From: Vesta saturnalis
Lineage: Eukaryota > Arthropoda > Insecta > Coleoptera > Lampyridae
DNA length: 64,000 nt
Assembly (NCBI GenBank): GCA_036346205.1
Contig: JARFJB010001987.1
Coordinates: 1,288,501 to 1,352,500, forward strand
Reading direction: 5' to 3'
This document shows, piece after piece, positions 8,841 through 19,680 of this stretch; position 1 is the stretch's first letter; the number at the start of each line of letters is the position of its first letter. The position numbers and the translations under genes are program-made. The notes beneath the pieces are model-generated. The model was not told the origin of the DNA. It searched no databases and saw only the letters and a program-made list of their open reading frames with translations.

Positions 8841-10159
8841 GGGGGCAAAGCCAGAGCAACTCCGCGTTCCCAATCATCGCTGAGTGGTACTGGATCTTCT
8901 ACGCTCATCGCGTTATCCGTTGTGATCATCTCACATTCACGGTATGTATTCTCTCCATACTAATTTTTCCCACGCCGCACACACAAAAGAACGTGAACAT
9001 CATAATAGTATTTTCAAGGTCTCTTTGCCTTAGCAATTAGCTAATTAGTGGGTTTTTCCAAAAGCCCCCTAGAGGTATTTGAATAGTGAAAGGTTGTTAC
9101 TGTGTTTACATAACTGGGAAATCCAGAAAATAATTACTTTATATTAATGATTGTTGAAACCGTTAAGTACTTTATATTGCCAATTTAGAAACAAAACGCA
9201 GAAAGTGAATGTGACCATGACTATAAGCAACAAAATCCAGCCGTTATACACACTCGTGTCAACCTGTTCTTCCAATACGATTACCAATAACACTGGTAAG
9301 TGATCGTTTTTGGTGTTAACCCTTATTTTATTTCATTACCTGTACAGATTTTTAATATCATGATTCATAGCCACCACCATCCCATCTCGGTCTAAACCTG
9401 TTGTAAACCTTCACGCGATCAACACTCGCTTGTTATACCTTAATCCGTACATCTACAGCGTTATGTAATTAATATTATTATGGTTGTATAATGATGATGC
9501 CCTGTACGGACCTGTATTTCAAGTAAATCGTTCAGTTTAACCGGATTAAATGTTTAGGATAACTAAAAGAACACTTCACTTCACTTAAGCCTCAGCAGGA
9601 TATCAGAATTTGTGGGTTTTCCCATTTCAAATAGACATTCTATACTTACGTTTAAAAAAAATATTTCTATACATAATAATTAAGAACATGTGTATTCATT
9701 TACTTATATAATAAAATACATTATGATATTACTGATCCATTATCTATTAATTTCTTCCGGTTGCTCTTGGATATCTTGAATCACACACACAATTTATTTA
9801 TTTAACGTACATTCACATAAACTGCAGTAAGGTTTACGCTAACTAGTCGCTAATAAACAATTTAACAACTTGACAAAACAAAAAATCACTAGAAAAACTA
9901 AAAATAACGTTCATTTGACCTTCAAAAATAAGACAAAAGCTAACGTAAAAATATTTTCTTTAAAGTATTAAATTTATAATTGGATCCAACTTTTGTTCAT
10001 TTACATTATCAAATTTGTTGAGGTTTACTAAAAGAAAATTTTTTTTTACAAAAATTTGAACGTCTAAAGTGAGCTTAAGTTGTACCTAATTATAAAACAT
10101 AATCATATTACCCACTATATAACACTATCGCATTACATTCCCCATAACTCATACTTCAC
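8841..10159. other. spacer, no gene seen
   Basis: No recognised gene, RNA or element. Confidence 0.45.
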
Positions 10160-11211
10160 TTTTTTATTTTTAGCAAAATGACGAATTCAACCACTCTTCC
10201 AATTTGTAGTGGACACATTTATAGTTTCTATAGCGAGTATGGTAGAATTTCGATAAAATTACCCTTGATTTTGTTGAATAGACCGTAGATGTAATTGGTA
10301 CATATTAATTGATCTTTTACATTGTGCTGCAATGATCACATTTGTAGCACTAATTAATGTTTTAAATAGCTCATAAATTTTAAATAATAATACATGAATT
10401 GCCTTAGTAATTAGTGCCTGAGGTGTGTATCTTTTAAATCACTTATGATGATCATATTTACTGTGTGTATTAATAGATGTAGCTTTAAATTGTGCTTTAG
10501 TTTTGATAAGTAATCACAGGGATTACATTAGTAATTCAGGGGTATAGTATATAAAATAATGTTTGTTGCCTAATTGCCTAATTACTAATGTAATTAGTAC
10601 TTGAAGCTTGTTATTTTAAATAGTTTCCATTTTGGTGAATAATCACATTGATCACATTTGTACTTGAAGAGTGTTTTAAATTATGTTGTATTAAATTGAA
10701 CTTCACTTTTATCCTTGAATCATGTATTAATAGATGTCCGTTCCTTTTTGTTGAGTAATCTCATTGATCACATATTTACTAATTGAAGTATGTTTTAAAT
10801 TATGTAGTTTTAAAATTTACTTCACATTTGAGGAATATTCACATTAATCACAATTGTAATTAGTAGTTGAAGAATGTATTATTTAATGTTGTTTTAAATA
10901 GTACTAATTGTGTATTAATAGATGATGGTTTAAATATTTCTTTCCTTTTGTAGAGTAGTCACATAGATCACATTTCTAACTACTAATCGAAGTGTGATTT
11001 AAATAAACTATTTTGAAATTTTGTTTCACATTTGATGTCACATTGATCACATTTGTAATTAATACTTGAATAATGTATTATTTGATGTTGTTTTAAATAG
11101 CGCTTAAATTTGGATGAATAATTACATTTATAATAAGTATTTGATGTGTGTATTAATAAATGATTTTTTAAAGAATCTTTTAATATAAATGAATAACCAC
11201 ATTTGTAATTG
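10160..11211 (-). pseudogene. decayed C2H2 zinc-finger repeats (3' tail of the array)
   Basis: Read on the minus strand this stretch still shows the 84-base rhythm of the neighbouring finger array (recurring TGATCACATTTGTAAT and TGTGTATTAATAGATG on the plus strand). Indels and stops have destroyed the frame. The same decayed tail recurs at about 31,940-32,470 and 48,140-48,700, so the three arrays are paralogous beyond their open parts. Confidence 0.65.
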
Positions 11212-11427
11212 TTACTTGAATCGTGTATTAATACTTCGCTTTAATTGTTGCTTTCCTTTTGCTGAGTAGTCACATAGATCACATTTATAATTACTAATTG
11301 AAGTGTGTTTTAAATTATGTAATTTTAAATTTTGCTTCTCTCTTTTTGTTGAGTAGTCACATTGATCACATTTATAATTATTACTTGAAGTATGGATGAA
11401 TGAATGCCTTTTTAAATAGTGCTTCAA
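11212..11427 (-). pseudogene. C2H2 zinc-finger fragment, 3' part of the array
   Basis: A 71-codon frame with about two fingers (YKCDQCDYSTKREKQNLKLH, which has one extra residue between Cys and His, and YKCDLCDYSAKGKQQLKR, which loses its His pair). It is separated from the main array by a small frame-breaking deletion near 11,430-11,470. It was once continuous with 11,462-13,368. Confidence 0.7.
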
Positions 11428-11461
11428 TTTTGATGAATAATCACATTGACCACATTTATAA

Positions 11462-12685
11462 TTAGTAATTGGCGTGTTTTAAATTATGTAGTTTTAAATT
11501 TTTCTTCACATTGGATGAATAATCACATTGATCACATTTGTAACTAGTGCTGGAAGTGTGCTTTAATAGATGTTGTTTTAAATAAGCTTTCACTTTTGTT
11601 GAATAATCACATTGATTACATTTAAAATCACTACTTAAACTGTGTTTTAACTTATGTAATCTTAAATTGCACTTCACTTTTGATGAATAATCACACTGAT
11701 CACATTTGTAGTCGGTACTTGAACTGTGTATTAATACATGACTTTTTAAATAGCGCTTCAGTTTTGTTGAATAGTCACATTGATTACATTTATAATCACT
11801 ACTTGAAGTGTGTTTTAACTTATGTGATCTTAAATTGCACTTCACTTTTGATGAATAATCACACTGATCACATTTGTAGTTGGTACTTGAACTGTGTATT
11901 AATACATGATTGTTTAAATTTCGCTTTACTTTTGATGAATAGTCACATTGATCACATTTGTAACTAGTGCTTGAAGTGTGTTTTAATAGATGTTGCTTTA
12001 AATATTTCTTTCCTTTTGTTGAGTAGTCACATAAATCACATTTATAATTACTAATTGAAGTGTGTTTTAAATTATGTAATTTTAAATTTTTCTTCACATG
12101 TGACGAATAATCACATTGAGCACATTTGTAATTGTTACTTGAATCGTGTATTAATAGGTGTAGCTTTAAATTTTTCTTTCCTTTTGTTGAGTAGTCACAT
12201 TGCTCACATTTATAATTACTAATTGAATTGTGTTTTAAATAATGTATTTTGAAATTTTGCTTTACATTTGATGAATAATCACATTGATCACATTTGTAAT
12301 TAGTACTTGAAGAATGTATTATTTGATGCTGTTTTAAATAGCGCTTTAATTTGGATGAATAATCACATTGATCACATTTATAAATAGTATTTGAAGAATG
12401 TATTAATAAATGCCTTTTTAAAGAATCTTTTAGTTTAAATGAAATATCACATTGATTACATTTGTATCTAGTGCTCGAAGTGTGTTTTAATAGATGTTTT
12501 TTTAAATAAGCTTTCACTTTTGTTGAATAGTCACATTGACAACAATTGTAATGGTTACTTGAATCGTGTATTAATAGATGTCGCTTTAATTGTTTCTTTC
12601 CCTTTGTTGAGTAGTCACATTGATCACATTTATAATTAGCACTTGAAGTATGTATTAATAAATGCCTGTTTAAATAGTGCTTCAA
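11462..12685 (-). CDS. C2H2 zinc-finger array, 14 complete fingers
   Basis: A 407-codon frame of tandem fingers, each 28 residues, of the form C-x2-C-x12-H-x3-H. Typical units read YKCDQCDYSS followed by a Lys-rich helix, with linkers such as HTSSTSYKC instead of the Kruppel TGEKP linker. I count 14 complete fingers after a partial one. Such arrays bind DNA sequence-specifically in the nucleus. The helices fall into recurring blocks (KCNL..HKLKH, then KAYL.QHLLKH, then KKNLKLHNLKH), indicating growth by multi-finger duplication. The frame overlaps the upstream frame (12,682-13,368) by four bases after a one-base loss near 12,738; together they form one gene that needs a frameshift, so it is either a pseudogene or carries a sequence error. 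Confidence 0.85.
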   Translation of the reverse strand: MKHYLNRHLLIHTSSANYKCDQCDYSTKGKKQLKRHLLIHDSSNHYNCCQCDYSTKVKAYLKKHLLKHTSSTRYKCNQCDISFKLKDSLKRHLLIHSSNTIYKCDQCDYSSKLKRYLKQHQIIHSSSTNYKCDQCDYSSNVKQNFKIHYLKHNSISNYKCEQCDYSTKGKKNLKLHLLIHDSSNNYKCAQCDYSSHVKKNLKLHNLKHTSISNYKCDLCDYSTKGKKYLKQHLLKHTSSTSYKCDQCDYSSKVKRNLNNHVLIHSSSTNYKCDQCDYSSKVKCNLRSHKLKHTSSSDYKCNQCDYSTKLKRYLKSHVLIHSSSTDYKCDQCDYSSKVKCNLRLHKLKHSLSSDFKCNQCDYSTKVKAYLKQHLLKHTSSTSYKCDQCDYSSNVKKNLKLHNLKHANY

Positions 12686-13368
12686 TTTTGATGAAAAATC
12701 ACATCGATCACATTTATAACTACTAATTGAAGTGTGTTTAAATTATGTAGTTTTAAATTTCTCTTCAGATTTGATGAATAATCACATTGATCACCTTTGT
12801 AACTAGTGCTCAAAGTGTGTTTTAATAGATGTTGCCTTAAATAAGCTTTCGTTTTTGTTGAATAGTCACATTGATTACATTTATAATCACTACTGGAAGT
12901 GTGTTTTAACTTATGTAATCTTAAATTGCACTTTACTTTTGAGGAATAATCACACTGATCACATTTGTAGTTGGTACTTAAACTGTGTATTAATATATGA
13001 TTTTTTAAATTGCACTTCAATTTTGATGAATAGTCACATTTGTAATTTGCATTTGAAGTATGTATCATTAGATGTCTTCCTAAGTACTTCTTTAAATTTG
13101 TAGAATAGTCGCATTCATTGCAACGATATAATATAGGTGAAGAGTGTGTAACATTAGAATCGACTTCAGTTGTATTAATATAATTTCGCGAGTAAGAATT
13201 ATGATCTTCTTTAATGTTAGAAGGATTTGGAAATTCACCTTTTATATTATTAGTTTCTTGTTTTATGTCATTATTTATAACGACTTGTTGCTGCACAAGG
13301 AATAAGTCGATAGGTCCTTCTTCTTTAGGTTCCAACTTGATTATAGTCTTATTAACTTCAGCTGACAT
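12682..13368 (-). CDS. zinc-finger protein N-terminus with SUMO-consensus motifs and five fingers
   Basis: The start is the ATG at 13,368 (MSAEVNKT). The first about 80 residues are non-finger and acidic, with SUMO-type psi-K-x-E sites: IKLE (K11), IKQE (K36), IKGE (K43) and a weaker IKED (K53). Five fingers follow; finger 2 lacks the first Cys pair spacing (YKCDYSSK) and finger 5 has Cys to Gly (YKGDQC). The last about 20 residues are an out-of-frame tail after a one-base deletion near 12,738. The N-terminal module recurs at 34,027-34,236, 50,487-50,696 and, more diverged, at 19,435 and 61,575. Family role (transcription repressor-like) is inferred only from the fingers and SUMO motifs. Confidence 0.8.
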   Translation of the reverse strand: MSAEVNKTIIKLEPKEEGPIDLFLVQQQVVINNDIKQETNNIKGEFPNPSNIKEDHNSYSRNYINTTEVDSNVTHSSPILYRCNECDYSTNLKKYLGRHLMIHTSNANYKCDYSSKLKCNLKNHILIHSLSTNYKCDQCDYSSKVKCNLRLHKLKHTSSSDYKCNQCDYSTKTKAYLRQHLLKHTLSTSYKGDQCDYSSNLKRNLKLHNLNTLQLVVINVIDVIFHQN

Positions 13369-13552
13369 CTCGAAGGTTTATCAATTCTTCACAATATTAG
13401 ATTGACAAAGCATATATTAACACAGAAAAGGGTTATTTTTCTGTGACAATTAGAGAAGAAATATTGTAAACGTTTCAAAACCGAGAATTAATTCACTGCC
13501 AACCTTACATTATAATCTAAATATAAACTGGCAATTTACATACCAGCATATA

Positions 13553-14473
13553 CAGGGTCCGCCATTGGGAGCTGATCCTATGTGTATCTGCTAAACCAAA
13601 CTTACTATAATTTTGAAAATTTGGTGACAGGGTAATGATGTTAGGGCTAACTCATCTAAAATATTTTCACGCTCGTACCACTTCCGGTTATACCGGAAGT
13701 CGGTACTTAGTCGCTTATTTTAAATGGAACACCCCGTATATTAATACATTTTTGGATTCTATGTCGAATTTTAAGGTAAGCTTGTTAAATAAACTAGATA
13801 CGATTTTTCAGTCGTTTTAAAAAAAAAACATTTTTCTAAACAAATTGACAGATGCGGTCTTAGTAATAACTCGTTAATTGTTGTGTTCCTGTCAAACAAT
13901 TTGAATAAAACTGTGAGGTGTTGTAGGCAAAGGTTTATTGCAACAGTCTGCAAAAAATGACATTTGTATTTTTCATAAAAATAAAATTATGAATGTCTGA
14001 ACTTGACTATCAAAAAATGCAAGTTACTCAAAAAAATCAAATGGAAACCCCTATTTTTTATTACTCAGATCGATTTTACGTCAACAATTAAGGTAAGTTT
14101 GTTTAAAACTTTATTTGCCTAAACGTAACAGTTTCATACTTAAGATCAAAAAAGTCCCAATTTTAAAATTTGTGATAAAAATGAGCTACATACTTAAATC
14201 TAGTATTCCTTGTTCGTGGTCACCATGGAAACCAAATAATTAAGAATTGAAATAAAGAAAAATATTTGAAAAAGTTACTGCAAAAAATTATAAAAATTGA
14301 TAATTTTGTGATTCAAAATTGCGAAATAGAAATTTTCTAAGTCATTTTTTTCAAATTCGATACACAACATAAGTGTAAAAATTTAATACTTTATGAGTAA
14401 ATCGAAAAAAACTACTTTTTACTGCGGAGGTAGTAACTAAGTACTTATCAGTGCATTCTTACACGATAAAGTC
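13553..14473 (+). repeat. left terminal inverted repeat (about 920 bp)
   Basis: Pairs with 15,706-16,613. About 190 bases from its outer end it contains GGAACACCCCGTATAT, itself like a mariner-type terminus, so the outer 190 bp may be a nested MITE. It also holds a perfect 9-bp-arm palindrome, ACTTCCGGT-TAT-ACCGGAAGT, near 13,680. The frame at 13,635-13,820 lies in the repeat and is not a gene. Confidence 0.8.
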
Positions 14474-14515
14474 GCTTATTTAGTATTTCTTGCTCGTGAT
14501 CAAATGTAAATTAAT

Positions 14516-15628
14516 TTACAATAAATGTTCAAAATGTTGCCCGTTAGACGCAAGACATTGTTGAACCTGTCTTACAACGGCTTCATTCGTAGCCCTTTGA
14601 ATTTCTTGTGGAGAAAGAGAATTGAAGGCATTTTGCACTCTTGCAATGCAATCTTCTTTAGTCGTTAGTGGTGTAGCATAAACAATATTTTTAATTCGAC
14701 CCCAAAGATAAAAATCCATTGGCGTAAGATCAGGTGACCTAGGTGGCCATGGAAAGGGACCATTATTGGCAAACCAACGATCTTCAAAAATTTCATAAAG
14801 TTTCATGGAAATAACGTTGGTGTTGTGAGGGGCGCACCGTCTTGTTGGTACCATCAATTTTCCCTTTCTAGATTTAACCGGGGTTGAATTCGAGTGTTCA
14901 ATATCTCAAGATAATTTTCTCCTAGAAATTAAATTTGTAATTATAAATCGCAACAATCAATTATTTTAAACCTCTCAAATTTTCGTTGTAAAAATACACG
15001 TCAAAGATTTCGTTATTCCGAATAGCACAAAATATGTTAAAATTCCAAATTTCTTGAAAATGGCATTCGCGAATTGGATTGCTATTTTCGTTATTCCACT
15101 AATGCGAGTTTCGGCGATTAAATATACCATTTTTCGTAAATTTAGATTCGTCCGTCCATATGATATTAGTCAAAAAATTAGGAATTTCTTGTATTTTGAT
15201 CAAAATTGTTTCACAAAATTCGATACGTTTCAAGAAATCCGCTTCTTTCAAATGTTGAACTAATTGTAAACAGTATGGCCTAAACTTATGTTTCTTAAGA
15301 ATTCTTCTGATAGTTGTTGGTGTTAAGCCAATATCTGTTTTCGCGTCGTTTATGGAATTACACGGATAGACACGGAAATATCCTCAAGTTATAACTTCAT
15401 TCTGTTCGTTATCAATAGCAGTTTTTTTTTGCGAGGCGCAGAGTGTTTAAATGTGCCAAACTGTTCCAAATTTTGAACCACACGTCTTATTGTTTCTGCT
15501 GATGGTCGGGGGCGCTAAGGATAGCGTTCGATAAATGTTCTTACTCTTCGTTTTACAACTCTATGACATTCTCCGTGAATTAAAATTAAATTCAAATAAT
15601 CTGTATTAGAATATTCAAGTCGAGCCAT
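14516..15628 (-). pseudogene. Tc1/mariner-like transposase (DUF4817 HTH + DDE), broken
   Basis: The start is the ATG at 15,628 (MARLEYSNTDYLNLI), opening a DUF4817-type N-terminal helical domain. It is interrupted by a stop at ERYP*RPRPSAET and continues to LEQFGTF. Further down, WTDESKF carries the first catalytic Asp. QQDGAP with the second Asp is in a different frame from the 113-codon C-terminal frame (14,516-14,857). That frame has SPDLTPMDFYLWG with the third acidic residue and ends QCLASNGQHFEHL. Several stops and at least two frameshifts make it inactive. Confidence 0.75.
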
Positions 15629-15705
15629 TTCATCAAGAAAAACACAAACTGTCAACGATTTTATTAATTATTGACTACAAAAAAAAACAATATAAATAAG
15701 CATCT

Positions 15706-16613
15706 TTATCGTGAATGATGCGCTGATAAGTCTGTATTACCTCCACATTAAAAAGTAGTTTTTTTCGATTTACTCATAAAGTATTAAATTTTTACACTTA
15801 TGTTGTATATCGAATTTGAAAAAAATGACTTCTATTTGGCAAAAATGACTTTTGAATCACAAAATTATCAATTTTTATAATTTTTTGCAGTAACTTATTC
15901 AAATATTTTTCTTTATTTCAATTCTCAATTATTTGGTTTCCATAGTGACCAAGAACAAGGAATATTAGATTTAAGTATGTAGCTCATTTTTATCACAAAT
16001 TTTAAAATTGGGACTTTTTTGATAATAAGTATAAAACTGTTACGTTTAGGCAAATAAAGTTTTAAACAAACTTACCTTAATTTTTGACGTTAAATCGATC
16101 TGAGTAATAAAAAATAGGGGATTCCATTTGATTTTTTTTGAGTAACTTGCATTTTTTGATAGTCAAGTTTAGACATTCATAATTTTATTTTTATGAAAAA
16201 TACAAATGTCATTTTTTGCAGACTGTTGCAATAAACATTTGCCTGCAACACCTCAAAGTTTTATTCAAATTGTTTGACAAGAACAGAACAATTAATGAGT
16301 TATTACTAAGACCGCATCTGCCAATTTTTTTAGAAAAATGTTTTTTTTAAAACGACTGAAATTTCGTATCTAGTTTATTTAACAAACTTACCTTAAAATT
16401 CGACATAGAATCCAAAAATGTATTAATATATGGGGTGTTCCATTTAAAATAAGCGACTAAGTACCGACTTCCGGTATAACCGGAAGTGGTACGAGCGTGA
16501 AAATATTTTAGGTGAGTTAGCCCTAACATCATTACCCTGTCACCAAATTTTCAAAATTATAGTAAGTTTGGTTTAGCAGATACTCATAGGATCAGCTCCA
16601 AAGGCGGACCCTG
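15706..16613 (-). repeat. right terminal inverted repeat (about 910 bp)
   Basis: Inverted partner of 13,553-14,473. The outer end reads GGCGGACCCTG followed by TATA. Confidence 0.8.
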
Positions 16614-16859
16614 TATAGCAAAAAAATTATATGACAAATACACTTAAAAAGATTAAACAAACATCTGCACGAGGGAGATATATTTCTGTTTCTGTAATGT
16701 TAGTTATTTTATTTGCGCATGGTTTGTAATTCTGTTCTTAGCTCGCGTCTTAGAATATAAAATATCATTCTAAGGCTCGCGTTCTTCTAAGCGCGCTTTA
16801 AATTCCATAATTTTATCTTTGTTCGTACCATAGTAAGAAAAAGAAAAGTATAAAGGACC

Positions 16860-17704
16860 TCGCACCATTTAAATGGCAAATGGTTTTCTGTGGATTTGGC
16901 TAAATTTTTGATATGGTGTAGATTGTATGGTTCTAATCAAAGACTACCATAGGCAGAAAGTCGGAAAATGGACAGTTTTCGTGGATGTTTAACTGCTAAC
17001 GTGTTGTGATAACTTGCATTATCCATAACAATAACCGACTTTTCAAACAAATTCGGTAATAACTGGTGCTCAATCCATCGTTTATAATTAAATAAAGTTC
17101 ATATTGTAGTGATAATTACCTGTTTTTCAGCCCGATTTAAAAACTAAGAGGCCATTTCACAACCAGCATGTACTATTATAAGACGTTGGCCTTTACCGAT
17201 CAGACATTTTAAACTTTCGTTAGAATCATCTACCCAGGAATGTGAAGTTGTATGCGATGCATGTATATATGTTTCATCTATATACACAATGGGTCGTCAA
17301 GCTCTTCGATACTTTGCTATTGCTCGTATATAAGCACAACGTAAAGATCGTATATCGTATCGTTCCATTAAACATTAACGATTGTCAACGGTTTTCGCGC
17401 ATTTAAAACCTATTTTATTTAATAATCTTCTTAAAGACGTTTCCTTCCCAGAGAAACCAATGGATTCGTCATCTTTAATAATATTATAGATAGCATTGAC
17501 GGTTGGTCGTCGTTTCTCCGTGACATGAAAATTGTGTACAATGCGTCGAATGACTTGTTCCCCACAATTATCGACAGATGATCTTGGTGCGGTTCTCATT
17601 CTTTTATTGGAAGTCTTGAACGATTCTATTTCACCACGTTGAATTGCACTCCCTTCTCTAATAACTCTGACGACGGTATTTTTAGATACTCCAGTTGCTT
17701 TCAC
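16860..17704 (-). pseudogene. second Tc1-like (DDE_3) transposase relic
   Basis: The N-terminal frame 17,375-17,704 has an HTH start (TGVSKNTVVRVIREG) followed by VIRRIVHNFHVTEKRRPTV and the helix SLRRLLNKIGFKCAKT. Downstream in shifted frames come RPIVYIDETYIH (first Asp), GKGQRLIIVHAG and SVIVMDNASYHNTLAVKHP (second Asp). The third acidic residue is not visible before about 16,860. This group differs from the DUF4817 type in the element next door and resembles the relics at 26,716 and 42,893. Segment A' at 57,049 retains only its N-terminal part. Confidence 0.7.
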
Positions 17705-17868
17705 AACGATATCAAGAACGTTAACTGTAAATAAATGTAATCATGAAAAAACTGACAGATGTTAATCGTACAATAATGGCATACCTTCATTCATATTTTT
17801 ATGAAACTGATAAACATTCCAAATAATTTTGCGGGCGTCTTGCTATAAGACACGCCGCTTCTTTGCTG

Positions 17869-18771
17869 GAATGTTTGATGTACTATCAGACGATATACTC
17901 GCATCGCCCATTATAAACAACGAATATATTATATTAATACATATTACCGTGGATTACAAATACAACTTACTTGTAAATAAAAGGTGCTGAAACGGAAGGG
18001 GTTTTGAAAAAAACTATTTACAATTGATAAAACGTGCACGAAAATGAGGTTGAAAACAATAAACAACACTACATTTTGTGGACGGAACATAATATCTACT
18101 TCTCACTCATATCATTATTCCATTTCTTTTTAATGCAATATTCGGTTTCTGCGCAGGTGTCTTCGTATTTGACGTTTCTCTACCTATGAAAGGAACGACC
18201 TTCAGGCAATTTAGCCGCAAATTTAAATTTAATTTATCCACGACAACTATATTAAGAAGGTTTAATACGTTTGTTTTCCGAGGATTAGAGGCCTTTTAAT
18301 ACACCATAGTGGAGAATGTTTGATGTACTATCAGACGATATACTCGCATCGCCCATTATAAACAACGAATATATTATATTAATACATATTACCGTGGATT
18401 ACAAATACAACTTACTTGTAAATAAAAGGTGCTGAAACGGAAGGGGTTTTGAAAAAAACTATTTACAATTGATAAAAACGTGCACGAAAAATGAGGTTAG
18501 AAAACAATAAACAACACTACATTTTGTGGACGGAACATAATATCTACTTCTCACTCATATCATTATTCCATTTCTTTTTAATGCAATATTCGGTTTCTGC
18601 GCAGGTGTCTTCGTATTTGACGTTTTCTCTACCTATGAAAGGAACCCGGCCCGACCTTCAGGCAATTTAGCCCGCGAAAATTTAAATTTAATTTATCCAC
18701 GACAACTATATTAAGAAGGTTTAATACGTTTGTTTTCCGAGGATTAGAGGCCTTTTAATACACCATAGTGG
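17869..18771. repeat. tandem duplication, two units of about 445-458 bp
   Basis: GAATGTTTGATGTACTATCAG recurs at 17,869 and 18,314, and both units end at CACCATAGTGGA. Unit 2 has extra bases, for example CCCGGC, in the ACGACCTTCAGG region. A' has a single unit, split by the retrotransposon. Confidence 0.85.
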
Positions 18772-19107
18772 ATTAGAAATCATAATACCTAGCTAATCAA
18801 TATTCTTAGTTAAAATAAATTTGTCAAATATAACATTTTCAAAACCAGAGCTGTCACAGCTTTCACTCTCCTAAATTGGCCGGATTTGGCCGTGGATAAA
18901 ATGTTGAATTACATTCAGGAATTAAGCGTTTAATCCTGTCGACAAAATGTAACTCTCGGCTGCACCTCGGGTGTCCATTTTTCTCGTGGGTTAAAGGCTT
19001 ATTAATTCCCTTATATAATTAATAACCATCATCATTTTTGTTTAACCTTAAATGAACAATATAGAATTGTATGTAGATTAATATGAAAACAAATAAGAAC
19101 TAAATTT

Positions 19108-19299
19108 ATGACGTTTATATTGGTTTGTGTTTTATGGTTTATATTAGTAGTAGGGAAAGTAGGATCATTACAAACAGTCGTACTAATGGTAATAGTAAAT
19201 TTTGTAGAAGTAGACCCTGATCTTCATTTAGTAACATTCTTAAAAATTGTTTCTGGTAATAATCTAGGTAAAGAGATGCGGGGTATAGTCAATCAATAG
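19108..19299 (+). CDS. small hydrophobic ORF, 63 aa, unrecognised
   Basis: The ATG at 19,108 begins a frame whose first about 35 residues are strongly hydrophobic (FILVCVLWFILVV), as in a signal or membrane segment. It then turns polar. The copy in A' (61,320-61,511) is open over its full length with two amino-acid changes. Retention of the frame between diverged copies is suggestive, but the sequence is short and the function unknown. Confidence 0.3.
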   Translation: MTFILVCVLWFILVVGKVGSLQTVVLMVIVNFVEVDPDLHLVTFLKIVSGNNLGKEMRGIVNQ

Positions 19300-19434
19300 C
19301 TTACTATGTACCTGGTTGCACATTGATACCAATTGTAACATATGTATATATAATCAGGCATTTCGAACAATTTTAACCTAAACGATTTAGTAAACCTTAG
19401 CAATAGTTCAAGATGTCGAATCGAGTTATTCCTT

Positions 19435-19653
19435 ATGCAACAAAACATTCTTACAAATAACGATATAAAACAAGAAAATCATTTGGGTGATACTAATACA
19501 AAATGTGAATTTGCAAAGATTAAAGAAGAACGTGATGATTATACGATCCATCATGTTAATACAACTGAAGTCGATTCTAATGTAAGTAGCATAGCTACGT
19601 CAGTTCTGGACCACATAGGGATTTACATGTGTAAGAATGAGACAGATAAATAG
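19435..19653 (+). pseudogene. finger-less N-terminal module of the zinc-finger family
   Basis: From the ATG at 19,435 the frame reads NNDIKQE, FAKIKEE and NTTEVDSNV, matching the pre-finger region of the protein at 12,682-13,368. Two SUMO-consensus sites (IKQE, IKEE) are kept. It ends shortly after YMCKNETD, which looks like the first half of a decayed first finger. No finger array follows; the TCAAGGTCA-rich sequence does. Confidence 0.55.
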
Positions 19654-19680
19654 AGAATTTCAATAAGTGTGAAAGAGATA

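Larger units (their letters stand above)
13553..16613 (-). mobile_element. Tc1/mariner-like element with about 0.9-kb terminal inverted repeats
   Basis: The ends are CAGGGTCC...GGACCCTG, flanked on both sides by TATA (13549-13552 and 16614-16617), consistent with TA-type target duplication. The left arm 13,553-14,473 and the right arm 15,706-16,613 are inverted copies with scattered differences. The centre carries a broken transposase on the minus strand. The total of 3,061 bp is large for this superfamily because of the very long arms. Confidence 0.8.

Noticed and set aside
11680..11967. Plus-strand Asn/His/Cys-rich frames opposite the finger array (also 12,855-13,103 and 32,473-32,694)
   Set aside because: Antisense shadows of the zinc-finger repeats.
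13635..13820. 61-codon frame, also present at 16,347-16,532 on the other strand
   Set aside because: It lies inside the terminal inverted repeats, so its duplication follows from the repeat.
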